Source of the DNA: Clostridia bacterium
Lineage (GTDB): Bacteria; Bacillota; Clostridia; Monoglobales; Monoglobaceae
Assembly (NCBI GenBank): GCA_017622215.1
Contig: JAGARO010000013.1
Coordinates: 1 to 64,000 of the forward strand
Direction: 5' to 3'
Length of the DNA: 64,000 nucleotides
Below, in pieces: positions 25,925 through 33,805 of the stretch (positions are counted from its first letter, which is position 1; each line of letters begins with the position of its first letter). Both the position numbers and the translations under genes were made by a program. The notes beneath the pieces were generated by a model, which saw only the letters and a list, made by a program, of their open reading frames with translations, had not been told where the DNA came from and did no database searches.

Positions 25925-26762
25925 TTTCAAAGCCCTCCATTCTACAACTGTGCTTTTCTCTGCCCTGATTTTCAGCGTCCTTAAACATTTTTGAACGGAG
26001 GATTGCGCTGTCGAAATCTACAAGGTGGCCGTCAAAATCCGGACCGTCAACGCAGGCAAATTTTGTTTCGCCACCAACTGTGATTCTACAGCCGCCGCAC
26101 ATTCCTGTACCGTCAATCATTACAGGATTCATTGAAACAATTGTTTTAATTCCGTATTTTTTAGTAAGCTCTGAAACTGCTTTCATCATAACGAGTGGAC
26201 CGATTGCGATAACTAAATCGTAATTTTTTCCGCTATTTATCAGTTCCTCAAGTTTCTGTGTTACAAAGCCTTTATTTCCGTTTGAGCCGTCGTCTGTCAT
26301 CACATAAAGGTTATCGCAAACGTTTTTACACATATCCTCGATTATAACGAGATCCTTATTTCTAAAGCCTGTTATCATATCTACCTTTGCGCCAAGTTTA
26401 TTGAGCTTTTTCGCCTGTGGGTAGGCGATTGCTGTACCTAAGCCACCGCCGATTACAGCTACATTTTTAACGTCGTCAAAATGGGAGGCAACGCCCAGGG
26501 GACCAACGAAATCAAGGATTTCATCGCCCTCGTTTAAGGTGTTTAAGAGCATAGTTGTGCCACCGACAATCTGGAAAATGATTGTTACTGTGCCTTTTTC
26601 GCGGTCAAAGTCAGCGATTGTGAAAGGGACTCTTTCGCCCTGGTCGTTTACCCTTAAAATTATAAACTGGCCAGGTTCAGCCTTTTTCGCGATTTTCGGC
26701 GCATAAACTTCTATTAAAGTGACTGTATCATTTAAGATTTCTTTCCTTAAAATTTTATACAT
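25914..26762 (-). CDS. nfnA: NfnS, ferredoxin:NADP oxidoreductase small subunit
   Basis: A 282-residue FAD- and [2Fe-2S]-binding protein of the dihydroorotate dehydrogenase electron-transfer (PyrK) family. It contains the FAD site GERVPFTIADFD, the NAD site NVAVIGGGLGTAIAYP and the C-terminal cysteines MCGGCRITVG and FACVDGPDFDGH. With NfnL it couples NADH, reduced ferredoxin and NADPH pools. The operon's promoter with consensus -10 lies about 45 bp upstream. Confidence 0.92.
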   Translation of the reverse strand: MYKILRKEILNDTVTLIEVYAPKIAKKAEPGQFIILRVNDQGERVPFTIADFDREKGTVTIIFQIVGGTTMLLNTLNEGDEILDFVGPLGVASHFDDVKNVAVIGGGLGTAIAYPQAKKLNKLGAKVDMITGFRNKDLVIIEDMCKNVCDNLYVMTDDGSNGNKGFVTQKLEELINSGKNYDLVIAIGPLVMMKAVSELTKKYGIKTIVSMNPVMIDGTGMCGGCRITVGGETKFACVDGPDFDGHLVDFDSAILRSKMFKDAENQGREKHSCRMEGFENGR

Positions 26763-26809
26763 TTTAACGACTGCCTTCTTCTAAAAATAGTTATAAAATA
26801 CCGATTAAT

Positions 26810-26838
26810 ATTATATCACACTCTTTAGGTTTCTGCAA
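26810..26838 (-). promoter_or_regulatory. Promoter of the nfnS-nfnL operon
   Basis: On the minus strand TTGCAG (26833-26838), 17 bp and TATAAT (26810-26815) with a TG-like extension. The predicted leader is about 40 nt. The promoter lies downstream of the terminator at 26863, so nfn is independent of lysA. Confidence 0.8.
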
Positions 26839-26862
26839 GATTATTTTACATTATTTTCAAAA

Positions 26863-26893
26863 TAAAAAAGAGTGGCAAAAAGCCACTCTTTTT
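26863..26893 (-). terminator. Terminator, upstream member of a twin pair
   Basis: Stem AAAAAGAGTGGC/GCCACTCTTTTT (26865-26876 with 26882-26893) with a T-run on both strands. It is nearly identical to the lysA terminator at 27003-27029, but no coding gene ends just upstream. It may be the 3' end of the small RNA unit starting near 26961. Confidence 0.85.
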
Positions 26894-26961
26894 ATGCGAG
26901 ACAAACGGTTTAGAAGCAAACTTTTTTATAGTTCATGTCAAGTCGGGGTAAAAGTTTTATT
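26864..26961 (-). ncRNA. Candidate small RNA between two terminators
   Basis: A promoter (26968-26996) and a terminator (26863-26893) bracket about 100 nt with no ribosome site or open frame of note on the minus strand. The upstream lysA terminator separates it from dapA-lysA, and nfn has its own promoter downstream. It would yield a short transcript ending in a strong hairpin. It matches no RNA family that I recognise, so this is inference from signals alone. Confidence 0.4.
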
Positions 26962-26967
26962 ATAATA

Positions 26968-26996
26968 ATTTTAACATATAAGATTTTATATTTCAA
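26968..26996 (-). promoter_or_regulatory. Promoter of the candidate small RNA
   Basis: On the minus strand TTGAAA (26991-26996), 17 bp and TAAAAT (26968-26973), placed directly after the lysA terminator. The surrounding DNA is very A/T-rich, so a chance match is possible. Confidence 0.5.
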
Positions 26997-27002
26997 CTAT
27001 AA

Positions 27003-27029
27003 AAAAAGAGTGGCGGGGCCACTCTTTTT
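27003..27029 (-). terminator. Terminator of dapA-lysA
   Basis: Stem AAAAAGAGTGGC/GCCACTCTTTTT (27003-27014 with 27018-27029) with a GGG loop. It begins 1 bp past the lysA stop and is followed by a T-run on the minus strand. Confidence 0.92.
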
Positions 27030-27030
27030 G

Positions 27031-28320
27031 TTAGATATCGTTTCTTACTATATCTTCTAAGGATTCGCGTTTTACTGCGATATATTCCTTATCCTTTGCA
27101 AGAATTAAAATTGCAGGACGACAGATTCTATTATAATTTGACGCCATGGAGTAGTTATATGCGCCTGTGGTGCAGACTGCGATAATATCGCCTCTTTCTG
27201 TTTCAGGGAGCATAACATCTTCCTGTATTATATCCCCTGATTCACAGCATCTTCCTACGACTGACGCCTTGAATATCTTTCCTTCCTCAGCTTTGCCAGC
27301 ATTTATAACTGTATATTTAGAGCCATAAAGGGCAAAACGTGGGTTATCTGTCATACCGCCGTCGATTGATACATAATTCTTATAGCCTGTGATTTTCTTA
27401 ACTGTTCCGCAGGTGTAAAGTGTCATTCCTGCATCAGCTACGATAGACCTGCCAGGCTCCATTAAAATCTTTGGAACATTTATTCCCAAAGCATTACACT
27501 TTTCCTTAATGAAAATGGAAACTGTTTTAATATTTTCCCTAATATCTATACTTGGGTCTGCGTCTGTATATGGAACTCCGTAACCACCGCCAAGGTCCAG
27601 CTGTTTCGCTTCAAAACCATAAACATCCTTCATTTCCTTAATGAAATCAAGCATAATTTCAGAGCCTCTTAAGAATGTGTCTGAGTCGAAAACCTGGGAG
27701 CCGATATGACAATGGAAGCCCATAAGCTCAATATTTTCGCACTTTAAAGTATGTCCCACGATCTCCTTAGCCTGTCCTGTTTCAATGGCTGTGCCGAACT
27801 TTGAGTCAACCTTACCTGTGTTTACTGCCTCATATGTATGAGGGTCAATTCCAGGTGTTAAACGAAGTAAAATCTTCTGCTTTACGCCCTTTTCTCCTGC
27901 AATTTTTTCGATTGCATCAACCTCTTCTACATTATCTACAACAAAATATCCCATTTTGTTATCAATTGCAAATTCGATGTCTGCATCTGTTTTATTATTG
28001 CTATGGAAATACACGTTTTCAAGGGAAATTCCTGCCTTTAAGGCTGTGAAAATTTCACCGCTTGAAACTACGTCGAAGCCTGAGCCTTCTGCATTTAAAA
28101 TCTCATACATCTTCTTGAATGAGCAAGCTTTACTTGCATATAAAACCTGTGCATCATCAAAATATTCCTTTAATGCTTCACGGTAAATGCTTATCTTTTC
28201 CCTAATCTTTTCCTCGTCCATTATATAAAGAGGTGTGCCGTATTCTTTTGCTAAGCTACATACATCTCTGCCTGCAAAAGTGAGGTGGCCATTTTCTATA
28301 CCGATATTATTACAAATCAT
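27031..28320 (-). CDS. lysA: Diaminopimelate decarboxylase
   Basis: LysA (429 aa) decarboxylates meso-diaminopimelate to lysine, the last step of the pathway, with pyridoxal phosphate. The PLP lysine lies in VLYASKACSFK, followed by the FDVVSSGE block. ELMGFHCHIGSQV, LDLGGGYGVPY, EPGRSIVADAG and the C-terminal CCESGDI (partner active site) complete the fold type III signature. It follows dapA by 2 bp and is under the same lysine riboswitch. Confidence 0.97.
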   Translation of the reverse strand: MICNNIGIENGHLTFAGRDVCSLAKEYGTPLYIMDEEKIREKISIYREALKEYFDDAQVLYASKACSFKKMYEILNAEGSGFDVVSSGEIFTALKAGISLENVYFHSNNKTDADIEFAIDNKMGYFVVDNVEEVDAIEKIAGEKGVKQKILLRLTPGIDPHTYEAVNTGKVDSKFGTAIETGQAKEIVGHTLKCENIELMGFHCHIGSQVFDSDTFLRGSEIMLDFIKEMKDVYGFEAKQLDLGGGYGVPYTDADPSIDIRENIKTVSIFIKEKCNALGINVPKILMEPGRSIVADAGMTLYTCGTVKKITGYKNYVSIDGGMTDNPRFALYGSKYTVINAGKAEEGKIFKASVVGRCCESGDIIQEDVMLPETERGDIIAVCTTGAYNYSMASNYNRICRPAILILAKDKEYIAVKRESLEDIVRNDI

Positions 28321-28322
28321 TC

Positions 28323-29213
28323 TTACTTTCTCCTTATTCCTGCCTGTTCCATAAGTGCATAAAGCTTCTTTTCATTATCCTCTTCCATTGGTGTAAGTGG
28401 AAGTCTTAAATAGTTTTCACAATATCCCATATAGCTCATTGCTGATTTTACAGGGATTGGATTTACTTCGCAGAAAAGTGCATTTATGAGGTCAAGATAT
28501 TCAAGCTGTTTTGCTCTGCTTTCCTTTACATTTCCATTTAAGAAATCGTGACAAATTGCCGATGTTTCCTTTGGAAGAAGGTTAGATAAAACTGAAATTA
28601 CGCCCTTGCCTCCTAAAGACATTACAGGTACAATCTGGTCATCGTTGCCTGAATAAATGTCGAGGTCATCGCCACAGAGAGCTGCAATTTCAGCAATCTG
28701 GGACATATTTCCGCTTGCTTCCTTAATAGCAACAATCTTTGGATTCTTCGCAAGTTCTTTGCAGGTTGCAGGTGTAATATTTACTCCTGTTCTTGATGGA
28801 ACATTATAAAGAATAATTGGCTTTGTTGAAACCTCTGCAATCTGATTGAACATCTTTACAAGGCCTTTCTGTGTAGCCTTATTATAGTATGGTGTTACAA
28901 CCAAAAGGGCGTCTGCGCCAACTTCGCAGGCATACTTTGAAAGGCTTAAAGCATAGTCAGTATCGTTACTGCCTGTGCCTGCAATAACTGGAACTCTGCC
29001 ATTTACTTTTTCAACTGCAAACTTAATAACCTCTCTATGCTCTTCATCTGTGAGTGTTGAGCCTTCGCCTGTTGTTCCTGCAACAACGATTGCGTCAATA
29101 CCCTCTTTAATCTGCCACTCAATAAGCTCTTCAAATTTTCCGTAATCTACCCCGTTTTCGTCAAGTGGGGTGATGATTGCCGTAGCGGCTCCTGTGAAAA
29201 CTGTTTCTTTCAT
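28323..29213 (-). CDS. dapA: 4-hydroxy-tetrahydrodipicolinate synthase
   Basis: DapA (296 aa) condenses pyruvate with aspartate semialdehyde, the committed step of the lysine/diaminopimelate branch. The motif VVAGTTGEGSTLTDEEH, the Tyr in LYNVPSRTG and the Schiff-base lysine in IVAIKEASGN are present. The length is normal for a TIM-barrel tetramer subunit. AAGGAG precedes the ATG at 29213. Expression is controlled by a lysine riboswitch and terminator in the 240-nt leader. Confidence 0.97.
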   Translation of the reverse strand: MKETVFTGAATAIITPLDENGVDYGKFEELIEWQIKEGIDAIVVAGTTGEGSTLTDEEHREVIKFAVEKVNGRVPVIAGTGSNDTDYALSLSKYACEVGADALLVVTPYYNKATQKGLVKMFNQIAEVSTKPIILYNVPSRTGVNITPATCKELAKNPKIVAIKEASGNMSQIAEIAALCGDDLDIYSGNDDQIVPVMSLGGKGVISVLSNLLPKETSAICHDFLNGNVKESRAKQLEYLDLINALFCEVNPIPVKSAMSYMGYCENYLRLPLTPMEEDNEKKLYALMEQAGIRRK

Positions 29214-29234
29214 TTTCTACATCTCCTTAAAACT

Positions 29235-29267
29235 AAAAAATAGAGATAGTATAGAAATACTATCTCT
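29235..29267 (-). terminator. Expression-platform terminator of the lysine riboswitch
   Basis: A perfect 11-bp stem (29242-29252 with 29257-29267) with loop of 4 and six T on the minus strand. It lies between the aptamer and dapA, so it serves as the riboswitch off-switch. Confidence 0.92.
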
Positions 29268-29289
29268 AAATATACATAGGTATAGTTAA

Positions 29290-29451
29290 GATAGCACTCC
29301 GCAATTGCTTGCGACAGCAAAAGAGATATTATTCCCAGTTGCCAGAACAGACTTACACCTCGTCTGCCTTCGGCACCGATACCTTTCCCTGGCAAAAGCT
29401 TTTGTGAAAGCCTTTATTTGCAAGGTAATCATTACCAAGTGCGCCTCTATC
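29290..29451 (-). promoter_or_regulatory. Lysine riboswitch (L-box) aptamer
   Basis: On the minus strand the conserved core elements appear in order: GATAGAGGCGC at the 5' end, GAAAGGTATCGGTGCCGAAG in the middle, CTGGCAACTGGG, and GAGTGCTATC closing the P1 stem (GATAG with CTATC). This is the five-way-junction L-box layout. Bound lysine favours the terminator at 29235-29267. The downstream genes are dapA and lysA, which confirms the ligand. Confidence 0.92.
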
Positions 29452-29457
29452 CCGATT

Positions 29458-29486
29458 AGTATAACATAAGGAAATTCCTATGTCAA
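29458..29486 (-). promoter_or_regulatory. Promoter of dapA-lysA
   Basis: On the minus strand TTGACA (29481-29486), 17 bp and TATACT (29458-29463). The -35 box directly follows the vorC stop codon (29487), so the upstream operon must end in or read through this region. Confidence 0.85.
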
Positions 29487-30023
29487 CTATTTTTCGTAAT
29501 TATAGCCTAATTCTATTGCCTTTTTATTAAGGTCAAACAAATCCTGCTTTCTTGCAGATACAACCTTTTTAAGACCTGCTTCTAAGTTTTCAATAGAAAT
29601 TACGCCTGTCTTCTTAATAATATATCCAACAAGAATCATATTTGCAAGACCTGTTAAGCCTTCGTCTGATGCCATTTTTGTAGCAGGAATGTAATGAACA
29701 TTTACATCTGTTCTCTTAACTTCTCTTGAGATAAGTGAGCTATCAACGAAAATATGTCCGTTTTCGATTGTGCTGTCTTCATACTTATCAAGTGATGGAA
29801 GGTTCATTGCAACCAAAACATCAGGCTTATCAATGATTGGTGAGCCGATTTTTTCGTTACTTAAGATTACGCTACAGCTTGCTGTACCGCCACGCATTTC
29901 AGGGCCGTAGGATGGAAGCCATGAAACATTTTTATCTTCAATTAAGCCTTCATAAGCCAAGAATTTGCCTGAAAACAAAATACCCTGACCGCCGAAGCCT
30001 GCAATTAAAATCTGTGTAGTCAT
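29487..30023 (-). CDS. vorC: 2-oxoacid:ferredoxin oxidoreductase, gamma subunit
   Basis: The 178-residue catalytic gamma subunit of a four-subunit 2-oxoacid:ferredoxin oxidoreductase. It opens with the typical [17 protein letters not shown] and has [15 protein letters not shown] in the middle. The enzyme interconverts a 2-oxoacid plus CoA with an acyl-CoA, CO2 and reduced ferredoxin. It overlaps the beta gene by one base. A linked branched-chain aminotransferase suggests branched-chain 2-oxoacids; 2-oxoglutarate is the main alternative. Confidence 0.92.
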   Translation of the reverse strand: MTTQILIAGFGGQGILFSGKFLAYEGLIEDKNVSWLPSYGPEMRGGTASCSVILSNEKIGSPIIDKPDVLVAMNLPSLDKYEDSTIENGHIFVDSSLISREVKRTDVNVHYIPATKMASDEGLTGLANMILVGYIIKKTGVISIENLEAGLKKVVSARKQDLFDLNKKAIELGYNYEK

Positions 30024-30772
30024 TATTCTTCCTCCTTTGCAAACTTATCCTTATATACGCCAAGTGGATAGTAAGGAATCATATTTTCTTCAAGCCACTT
30101 AAGTGATTTATCAGGAGCCATACCCCAGTTTGTAGGACATGTTGAAAGCACTTCTACAAGTGAGAAGCCCTTACCTTCAATCTGGTTCTGGAATGCCTTT
30201 TTAATAGCCTTTTTAGCCTTTTTAACGTTAGCTACGTTATTAACTGCAACTCTCTCTAAATATGTTGCACCGTCAACCTTAGAAAGCATTTCGCAAACCT
30301 TAACAGGGAAGCCAACAGCCTCTGTATCTCTTCCGTATGGAGAAGTCTGTGTAACCTGTCCAGGAAGTGTTGTAGGAGCCATCTGACCGCCTGTCATACC
30401 GTAAATTGCATTATTTACGAAAATTACAGTGATATTTTCACCTCTTGCAGCAGAATGAACTGTTTCTGCTGTACCGATAGCTGCAAGGTCACCGTCGCCC
30501 TGATATGTGAATACTATATTATTCTTATCTGAACGCTTAACACCTGTTGCAACAGCAGGAGCACGGCCGTGTGCTGCCTGTACCATATCGCAGTTAAAAT
30601 AATTATATGTAAATACTGAGCAACCAACAGATGCAACGCCGATTGTTTTGCCCTGTATTCCAAGCTCGTCAATAGCTTCTGCTACGAGTCTATGGATAAT
30701 ACCGTGAGTACAACCCGGACAATAATGGAGAGGAGCGTCTGTTAATGCCTTTGGTTTTTCAAATACTACCAT
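30023..30772 (-). CDS. vorA: 2-oxoacid:ferredoxin oxidoreductase, TPP-binding beta subunit
   Basis: The thiamine-diphosphate-binding subunit (249 aa). It shows HYCPGCTHGIIHRLVAEA at the N-terminus and the TPP motif TYQGDGDLAAIGTAETVHSA with the GDGD core. VNNAIYGMTGGQMAPTT is the metal/diphosphate-binding continuation. The length is usual for the heterotetrameric class. The ATG overlaps the vorB stop by one base. Substrate choice rests on operon context with ilvE. Confidence 0.93.
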   Translation of the reverse strand: MVVFEKPKALTDAPLHYCPGCTHGIIHRLVAEAIDELGIQGKTIGVASVGCSVFTYNYFNCDMVQAAHGRAPAVATGVKRSDKNNIVFTYQGDGDLAAIGTAETVHSAARGENITVIFVNNAIYGMTGGQMAPTTLPGQVTQTSPYGRDTEAVGFPVKVCEMLSKVDGATYLERVAVNNVANVKKAKKAIKKAFQNQIEGKGFSLVEVLSTCPTNWGMAPDKSLKWLEENMIPYYPLGVYKDKFAKEEE

Positions 30773-31836
30773 TATTTTACACCTCCGTTTACTTCCTTAA
30801 TCTTTTCAAGAACTTCAGCAGTTGATGGAATCATACCGCCAACTCTGTTACAAAGTTCTACAGGCTTTTTACATCTGATTGCAAGTTCAATATCTTCAAT
30901 CATCTGTCCCATTGAAAGTTCAACTGAAATAAACGCCTTTACCTTATCAGCAGCAGCATTTAAAACTTTCTTAGGGAATGGCCAGAGTGTGATTGGTCTA
31001 ATCATACCAACCTTGATGCCCTGCTTTCTAGCTTCATCAATTGCATTCTGTGATACTCTTGATGCAACACCGAAAGCTACTACGCAGATTTCAGCATCTT
31101 CCATTCTGTATTCTTCATACATTGCTTCATTTTCTTCAATCTGCTTATATCTTTCAAATCTTTCAAAGTTAAACTTTTCAAGTTCACTTGCTTCTAAGAA
31201 GAGTGAGTTTACAATATTAGGCTTTCTTTCGCCCTTTGTACCTGTTAAAGCCCATGACTTATCATATTCCTTGATTTCACCCATATCAAGTGATACAGGT
31301 TCCATCATCTGTCCCATTGTACCATCTGATAAAATCATTGCAGGAATTCTGTATTTTTCAGCTAAGTCAAAGCCCTTAAATACCATATCTACCATTTCCT
31401 GAACTGAGTTTGGTGCTAAAACGAGAGTATGGAAATCCCCGTGTCCTGCACCTCTTGTAGCCTGGAAGTAGTCGGACTGTGATGGCTGGATACCGCCAAG
31501 ACCAGGGCCGCCACGCTGTACATTAACAACTAAAGCAGGGAGGTCACAGCCTGCAAGATATGAAAGCCCCTCGCTCTTAAGTGAAATACCAGGGCTTGAG
31601 GAAGAAGTCATAACCCTCTTACCTGTGGCTGCTACGCCGATTACCATATTTATAGCTGCAATTTCTGATTCAGCCTGGAGGAATACACCTCCGTCAATTT
31701 TTGGCATTCTTTTTGCCATATATGCAGCAACTTCTGTCTGCGGTGTGATTGGATAGCCGAAATAATGATGACATCCAGCCATTATTGCCGCTTCAGCAAG
31801 TGCTTCATTTCCTTTCATCAATACCTTTTCTGACAT
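30772..31836 (-). CDS. vorB: 2-oxoacid:ferredoxin oxidoreductase, alpha subunit (VorB)
   Basis: A 354-residue alpha subunit. The N-terminal pyrimidine-binding domain reads KGNEALAEAAIMAGCHHYFG with YPITPQTE. QAESEIAAINMVIGVAATGK and MTSSSSPGISLKSEGLSYLAG are family blocks, and the C-terminal transketolase-like domain follows. It lies 12 bp after the ferredoxin gene. Together the four genes (ferredoxin, alpha, beta, gamma) encode a complete VOR/KOR enzyme. Confidence 0.93.
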   Translation of the reverse strand: MSEKVLMKGNEALAEAAIMAGCHHYFGYPITPQTEVAAYMAKRMPKIDGGVFLQAESEIAAINMVIGVAATGKRVMTSSSSPGISLKSEGLSYLAGCDLPALVVNVQRGGPGLGGIQPSQSDYFQATRGAGHGDFHTLVLAPNSVQEMVDMVFKGFDLAEKYRIPAMILSDGTMGQMMEPVSLDMGEIKEYDKSWALTGTKGERKPNIVNSLFLEASELEKFNFERFERYKQIEENEAMYEEYRMEDAEICVVAFGVASRVSQNAIDEARKQGIKVGMIRPITLWPFPKKVLNAAADKVKAFISVELSMGQMIEDIELAIRCKKPVELCNRVGGMIPSTAEVLEKIKEVNGGVK

Positions 31837-31848
31837 TTTTTCTCCTCC

Positions 31849-32052
31849 TTACTTTTCTACTGTTATAACGCAATCAGGACACATTGTTGCACAGAATGCA
31901 CAGCCAATGCAATTCTCCTGCTCTGTAACTTCTGCAGGGTGATAGCCCTTAATATTAAGTTCATCAGAAAGTTTTACAATACCTTTTGGACAAGCTCCTA
32001 CGCAAAGTCCACAACCTTTACAGGTGTCTTTATCAAAGGTTACTTTTGCCAT
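31849..32052 (-). CDS. vorD: 2[4Fe-4S] ferredoxin, delta subunit of the oxidoreductase
   Basis: A 67-residue ferredoxin with two complete cluster motifs, CKGCGLCVGACP and CIGCAFCATMCP, ending in CVITVEK. It carries electrons out of (or, in the synthetic direction, into) the adjacent oxidoreductase. Its spacing of 12 bp to vorB and 2 bp to the P-loop ATPase gene shows it belongs to this operon and is not a free-standing ferredoxin gene. Confidence 0.93.
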   Translation of the reverse strand: MAKVTFDKDTCKGCGLCVGACPKGIVKLSDELNIKGYHPAEVTEQENCIGCAFCATMCPDCVITVEK

Positions 32053-32054
32053 AT

Positions 32055-32756
32055 TTATTCATCCCTTTCTTTAAGCCAAGATTGTTTTACATACATCTTA
32101 AGAGGAAACAAATTCTCTTCTATTTCCTCTTTTGCTTTATCATAAATTGCATCCCATACTGTTGTCATCTTAATTGGAAGTCCGCTTAACTGAGATACAT
32201 TTTTTGCATATTCCATTGACGAAACAACCGTTTCTACCGTTGTTTCCTCGCCGATATTTGAGTTATTTACTATCCCTGTAAACTTAAGTCCGCAGGCATC
32301 CTCAATCTCTTTCATAATTTCAATTGTGCCCTCGGGAGTGCCTGTCATAAATCTATGCTTATTTATAACAAAAAGCATTTCATAATCATTTTCTTCCAAG
32401 ATTAAAGGAACATATCTGCCAAGTGCCAGCGCTCCTCTGTCGTCTCCGCCAACGTCTAAAACTCCTTTGCAGTCTTTGTCTGCAAAAACTGAATAAGTTT
32501 CAGCGGGCAGGGCAGGAACGTCAACATTTGTGTTTGCATATTCAGAGGAAATAAGCTTAATACCCTTATCCTTAAGGATTTTTTCGCTATCCTTTGTCCT
32601 GAAATACGGATTTACAATATCCAAGTCTGCAATAACAGTTTTATTCCCCAAATCATTTAAGTAAATTGCGTAGTTTACAGCAATATTTGTCTTTCCGCTT
32701 CCGTAATGGCCTGCGAAAACTGTAATTCTTTTGCTTGTTAAATTATTACTGACCAA
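32055..32756 (-). CDS. P-loop ATPase of the MinD/CobQ type, oxidoreductase-linked
   Basis: A 233-residue cytosolic SIMIBI-class ATPase. The Walker A motif is GHYGSGKT (residues 16-23), which lacks the first deviant lysine of true MinD/ParA. ADLDIVNPYFR follows, with VLDVGGDDRGALALGRY as the Walker B/switch region. No cysteine cluster is visible. The start is TTG at 32756 with GAGG upstream, and it overlaps ilvE by 19 bp. Its fixed place directly before the ferredoxin gene suggests a role in assembly, maturation or regulation of the oxidoreductase. That role is inference; I know of no proven function. Confidence 0.8.
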   Translation of the reverse strand: MVSNNLTSKRITVFAGHYGSGKTNIAVNYAIYLNDLGNKTVIADLDIVNPYFRTKDSEKILKDKGIKLISSEYANTNVDVPALPAETYSVFADKDCKGVLDVGGDDRGALALGRYVPLILEENDYEMLFVINKHRFMTGTPEGTIEIMKEIEDACGLKFTGIVNNSNIGEETTVETVVSSMEYAKNVSQLSGLPIKMTTVWDAIYDKAKEEIEENLFPLKMYVKQSWLKERDE

Positions 32757-33802
32757 TTATTCTCATCCTCTATTTTACCTGACTGGATACCTGTGATTGT
32801 ATCGTAGAGTTTCTTACTTAATTCACCGATTTCTTCGTTATTGATAAGCATTACATCATCTACGTATCTGAGCTTTCCAACAGGTGAGATAACTGCGGCT
32901 GTACCTGTGCCCCAGCATTCTTCAAGCTTTCCGTTCTTCTGTGCTTCGATAAGTTCGTCAACTGAAATCTTTCTTTCTTCTACTTCATATCCCCAATCGC
33001 GGCAAAGCTTGAGAACTGAATTTCTAGTAATACCAGGAAGGATACTTCCGTTAAGTGCTGGAGTTAAAACCTTTCCGTCAATCTTGAAGAAGATATTCAT
33101 AGCTCCAACTTCTTCAATATACTTTCTTTCTACACCGTCAAGCCATAATACCTGTGAATATCCGTCGTCGTGTGCCTTAACCTGTGCCTTTAAAGATGCA
33201 GCGTAGTTACCGCCTGTTTTTGCAAAGCCCATACCGCCTTTGACTGCTCTTACATATTCGTCCTCAATCCAGATTCCAACAGGCTTAAGTCCGCTTGCGT
33301 AGTAAGCACCACTTGGAGAAAGGATAATAATAAACTTATATGTCTTAGATGGTGCAACACCTAAAAATGCGTCTGTTGCAATAATAAACGGTCTTATGTA
33401 AAGAGATGTTCCCTCTTCTTCAGGAATCCAGTCTCTGTCAACATCTACAACAGCTTTAACTGCATCTACAAAGTCCTCAACAGGAATCTGTGGGATACAA
33501 AGTCTGTCGTTTGTATCATTTGTTCTCTTTGCGTTCATATCAGGTCTGAAAAGACGGGCTGTGTTATTTTCGCCTCTGTACGCCTTAAGACCTTCAAACA
33601 TTTCCTGTCCGTAGTGGAACACCATTGATGCAGGGGATAATGTAATATCCTGGAACGGTACTATTCTTGCATCATGCCAGCCCTTGCCTTCTGTGTAGTC
33701 CATAACAAACATATGGTCTGTAAAAATCTTACCAAATCCAAGAGCCTCGCCCTTCTTTGGTTTTTCCTTTAATACTGTAGCTTTTTCAATTCTGATTTCC
33801 AT
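32738..33802 (-). CDS. ilvE: Branched-chain amino acid aminotransferase
   Basis: IlvE (354 aa) is a PLP fold type IV enzyme that interconverts Val, Leu and Ile with their 2-oxoacids. Visible blocks are FHYGQEMFEGLKAY, NDTNDRLCIP, GTSLYIRPFI, GNYAASLKAQ with the PLP lysine, KYIEEVGAMN and ECWGTGTAAVISPVG. The gene lies 3 bp after metA and overlaps the ATPase gene. Its linkage to a 2-oxoacid:ferredoxin oxidoreductase fits either fermentation of branched-chain amino acids or their synthesis from branched acyl-CoA. Confidence 0.95.
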   Translation of the reverse strand: MEIRIEKATVLKEKPKKGEALGFGKIFTDHMFVMDYTEGKGWHDARIVPFQDITLSPASMVFHYGQEMFEGLKAYRGENNTARLFRPDMNAKRTNDTNDRLCIPQIPVEDFVDAVKAVVDVDRDWIPEEEGTSLYIRPFIIATDAFLGVAPSKTYKFIIILSPSGAYYASGLKPVGIWIEDEYVRAVKGGMGFAKTGGNYAASLKAQVKAHDDGYSQVLWLDGVERKYIEEVGAMNIFFKIDGKVLTPALNGSILPGITRNSVLKLCRDWGYEVEERKISVDELIEAQKNGKLEECWGTGTAAVISPVGKLRYVDDVMLINNEEIGELSKKLYDTITGIQSGKIEDENNWSVII

Positions 33803-33805
33803 TTT

